From JANXLS01 sp038227045 (GTDB lineage Bacteria > Planctomycetota > SZUA-567 > H5-PLA8): a stretch of 6,396 nucleotides of DNA. Position 1 is the first letter of the stretch, and each line of letters begins with the position of its first letter. The notes beneath the pieces are model-generated. The model searched no databases and was not told the origin of the DNA. It saw only the letters and a program-made list of their open reading frames with translations. This document shows positions 5,995-6,396 of this stretch, in pieces. The DNA lies in assembly GCA_038227045.1 (NCBI GenBank), contig JBBRQD010000204.1, forward strand, positions 1-6,396. The letters are read 5' to 3'. Made by a program: the position numbers and the translations under genes.

Positions 5995-6300
5995 ATGAAG
6001 CGATGGATGGTCAGCTTGCTTTTGACGTGTATGGCTGGTGCGCATGCGGCGCGTTGCCTGGCAACAAATGTTGAGAGGCCCGGCACGCTGCCGAACCCCT
6101 TCATTTGTTACTTACCGGAACGGTTTATGAAATGGTTGTTCAAGGGCAGCTTTGCCAACCCCTTGTTAACTTGTAGGGGTTTTGGGGAGAGAGAGTCTGA
6201 GAGTTCTGGCGCGAAACGGGCGTTGGTCGGCGGCGGTGCTGACGGAACCGGCCGTGGACTATCTCTCAGAGAGAAATGGAGAGAGTGCAGGACATCGTAA
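5995..6300 (+). CDS. Small hypothetical exported protein, probably a truncated gene start
   Basis: The 101-residue frame starts MKRWMVSLLLTCMAGAHAAR: a basic end, a hydrophobic core and an AHA site, which together read as a Sec signal peptide with cleavage near residue 18. A good ribosome binding site precedes it. Beyond about residue 30 the translation looks unnatural: the last third is Gly/Arg/Ser-rich, and the underlying DNA is dominated by GAGAG and hairpin repeats. I infer that a genuine gene start was broken by an insertion or deletion and that the frame now runs through repetitive intergenic DNA to the TAA at 6298-6300. It diverges from the antiporter gene with about 200 bases between the two starts. 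No family is recognised. An intact short secreted peptide remains possible. Confidence 0.35.
   Translation: MKRWMVSLLLTCMAGAHAARCLATNVERPGTLPNPFICYLPERFMKWLFKGSFANPLLTCRGFGERESESSGAKRALVGGGADGTGRGLSLREKWRECRTS
6141..6181 (+). repeat. Two overlapping, mutually exclusive hairpins
   Basis: CAAGGG (6141-6146) can pair with CCCTTG (6160-6165), and AACCCCT (6157-6163) can pair with AGGGGTT (6175-6181). The middle arm is shared, so only one stem can form at a time. No long T-run follows the second stem, so neither is a clear terminator. The pairing is seen directly; any switching role is speculation. Confidence 0.4.
6184..6286. repeat. GAGA-rich tract with an inverted repeat
   Basis: GGGGAGAGAGAGTCTGAGAG (6184-6203) and a region with CTCTCAGAGAGAAATGGAGAG (6263-6283) flank a GC-rich core. 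The inner arms TCTGAGAG (6196-6203) and CTCTCAGA (6263-6270) are perfect 8-bp inverted repeats about 59 bases apart. This resembles dispersed intergenic repeat units found in many large bacterial genomes. Whether it is repeated elsewhere cannot be judged from one window. Confidence 0.4.
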
Positions 6301-6320
6301 ATCGTTTGAAATTCACGGGT

Positions 6321-6359
6321 AAAAAGAAAAACCCCGAAGGGATCGCCTCTCGGAGTTTT
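6321..6359 (-). terminator. Rho-independent terminator, minus strand
   Basis: Read on the minus strand, AAAACTCCGAGAGG (6359-6346) pairs with CCCTTCGGGGTTTT (6341-6328) around a CGAT loop. This is a 14-position stem with two G-U pairs and one mismatch, followed by TTTTTCTTTTT. The G-U pairs become mismatches on the plus strand, and no T-run follows there, so the terminator acts for minus-strand transcription. It must serve a gene lying to the right of the window. The minus-strand bases entering at the edge begin TAA, which could be that gene's stop codon. Confidence 0.75.
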
Positions 6360-6396
6360 CTGTTAACTGGTTGGGTGCATAGTTTCGCGACTTTTA

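Overview
The window looks like part of a bacterial chromosome or metagenomic contig with an accessory, partly decayed character. The small two-helix membrane protein, the transposase types and the very large secreted-looking protein segment remind me of Verrucomicrobiota or Planctomycetota. That assignment is inference from family resemblance, not something a marker gene here proves.

Left end (1-770, plus strand): two mobile-element remnants. The 3' part of an IS3-like (rve/DDE) transposase gene runs in from the left edge and stops at 384. It is followed by a degenerate tail of an IS21-family istB helper-ATPase gene (552-698). Next to that are two imperfect 21-bp subrepeats (710-730 and 736-756) and a CA-ended terminus near 770, which together read as the outer end of an IS21-like element.

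Centre (884-5795, minus strand): one uninterrupted reading frame of 1518 codons, followed 25 bases downstream by a small two-helix membrane protein gene (884-1213). The long frame is a chimera. Residues 1 to about 485 are a CPA1-type cation/proton antiporter, complete in its membrane part but cut in the middle of its C-terminal TrkA-N (RCK) domain. From about residue 486 the frame continues into more than 1000 residues of soluble, beta-rich-looking protein that I cannot assign to a family. That second part is itself compositionally mixed: it is GC-rich to about residue 858 (base ~3220) and clearly AT-richer from there to the stop. A recombination or deletion that fused two genes, or an assembly join, is the simplest explanation for the antiporter junction.

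Right end (5796-6396): a short intergenic stretch separates the antiporter start from a divergent small reading frame (5995-6300, plus) with a good ribosome binding site and a signal-peptide-like N-terminus. Its remainder looks like repeat-rich noncoding sequence rather than a normal protein. A strong minus-strand intrinsic terminator (6321-6359) closes the window and implies a minus-strand transcription unit entering from beyond the right edge.

How the genes work together: the only plausible operon is the chimeric gene plus the small membrane protein. I see no tRNA, rRNA or CRISPR array. The most interesting element is the chimeric frame with its GC step and adjacent membrane protein, but no function can be named for its C-terminal 1000 residues from the sequence alone.
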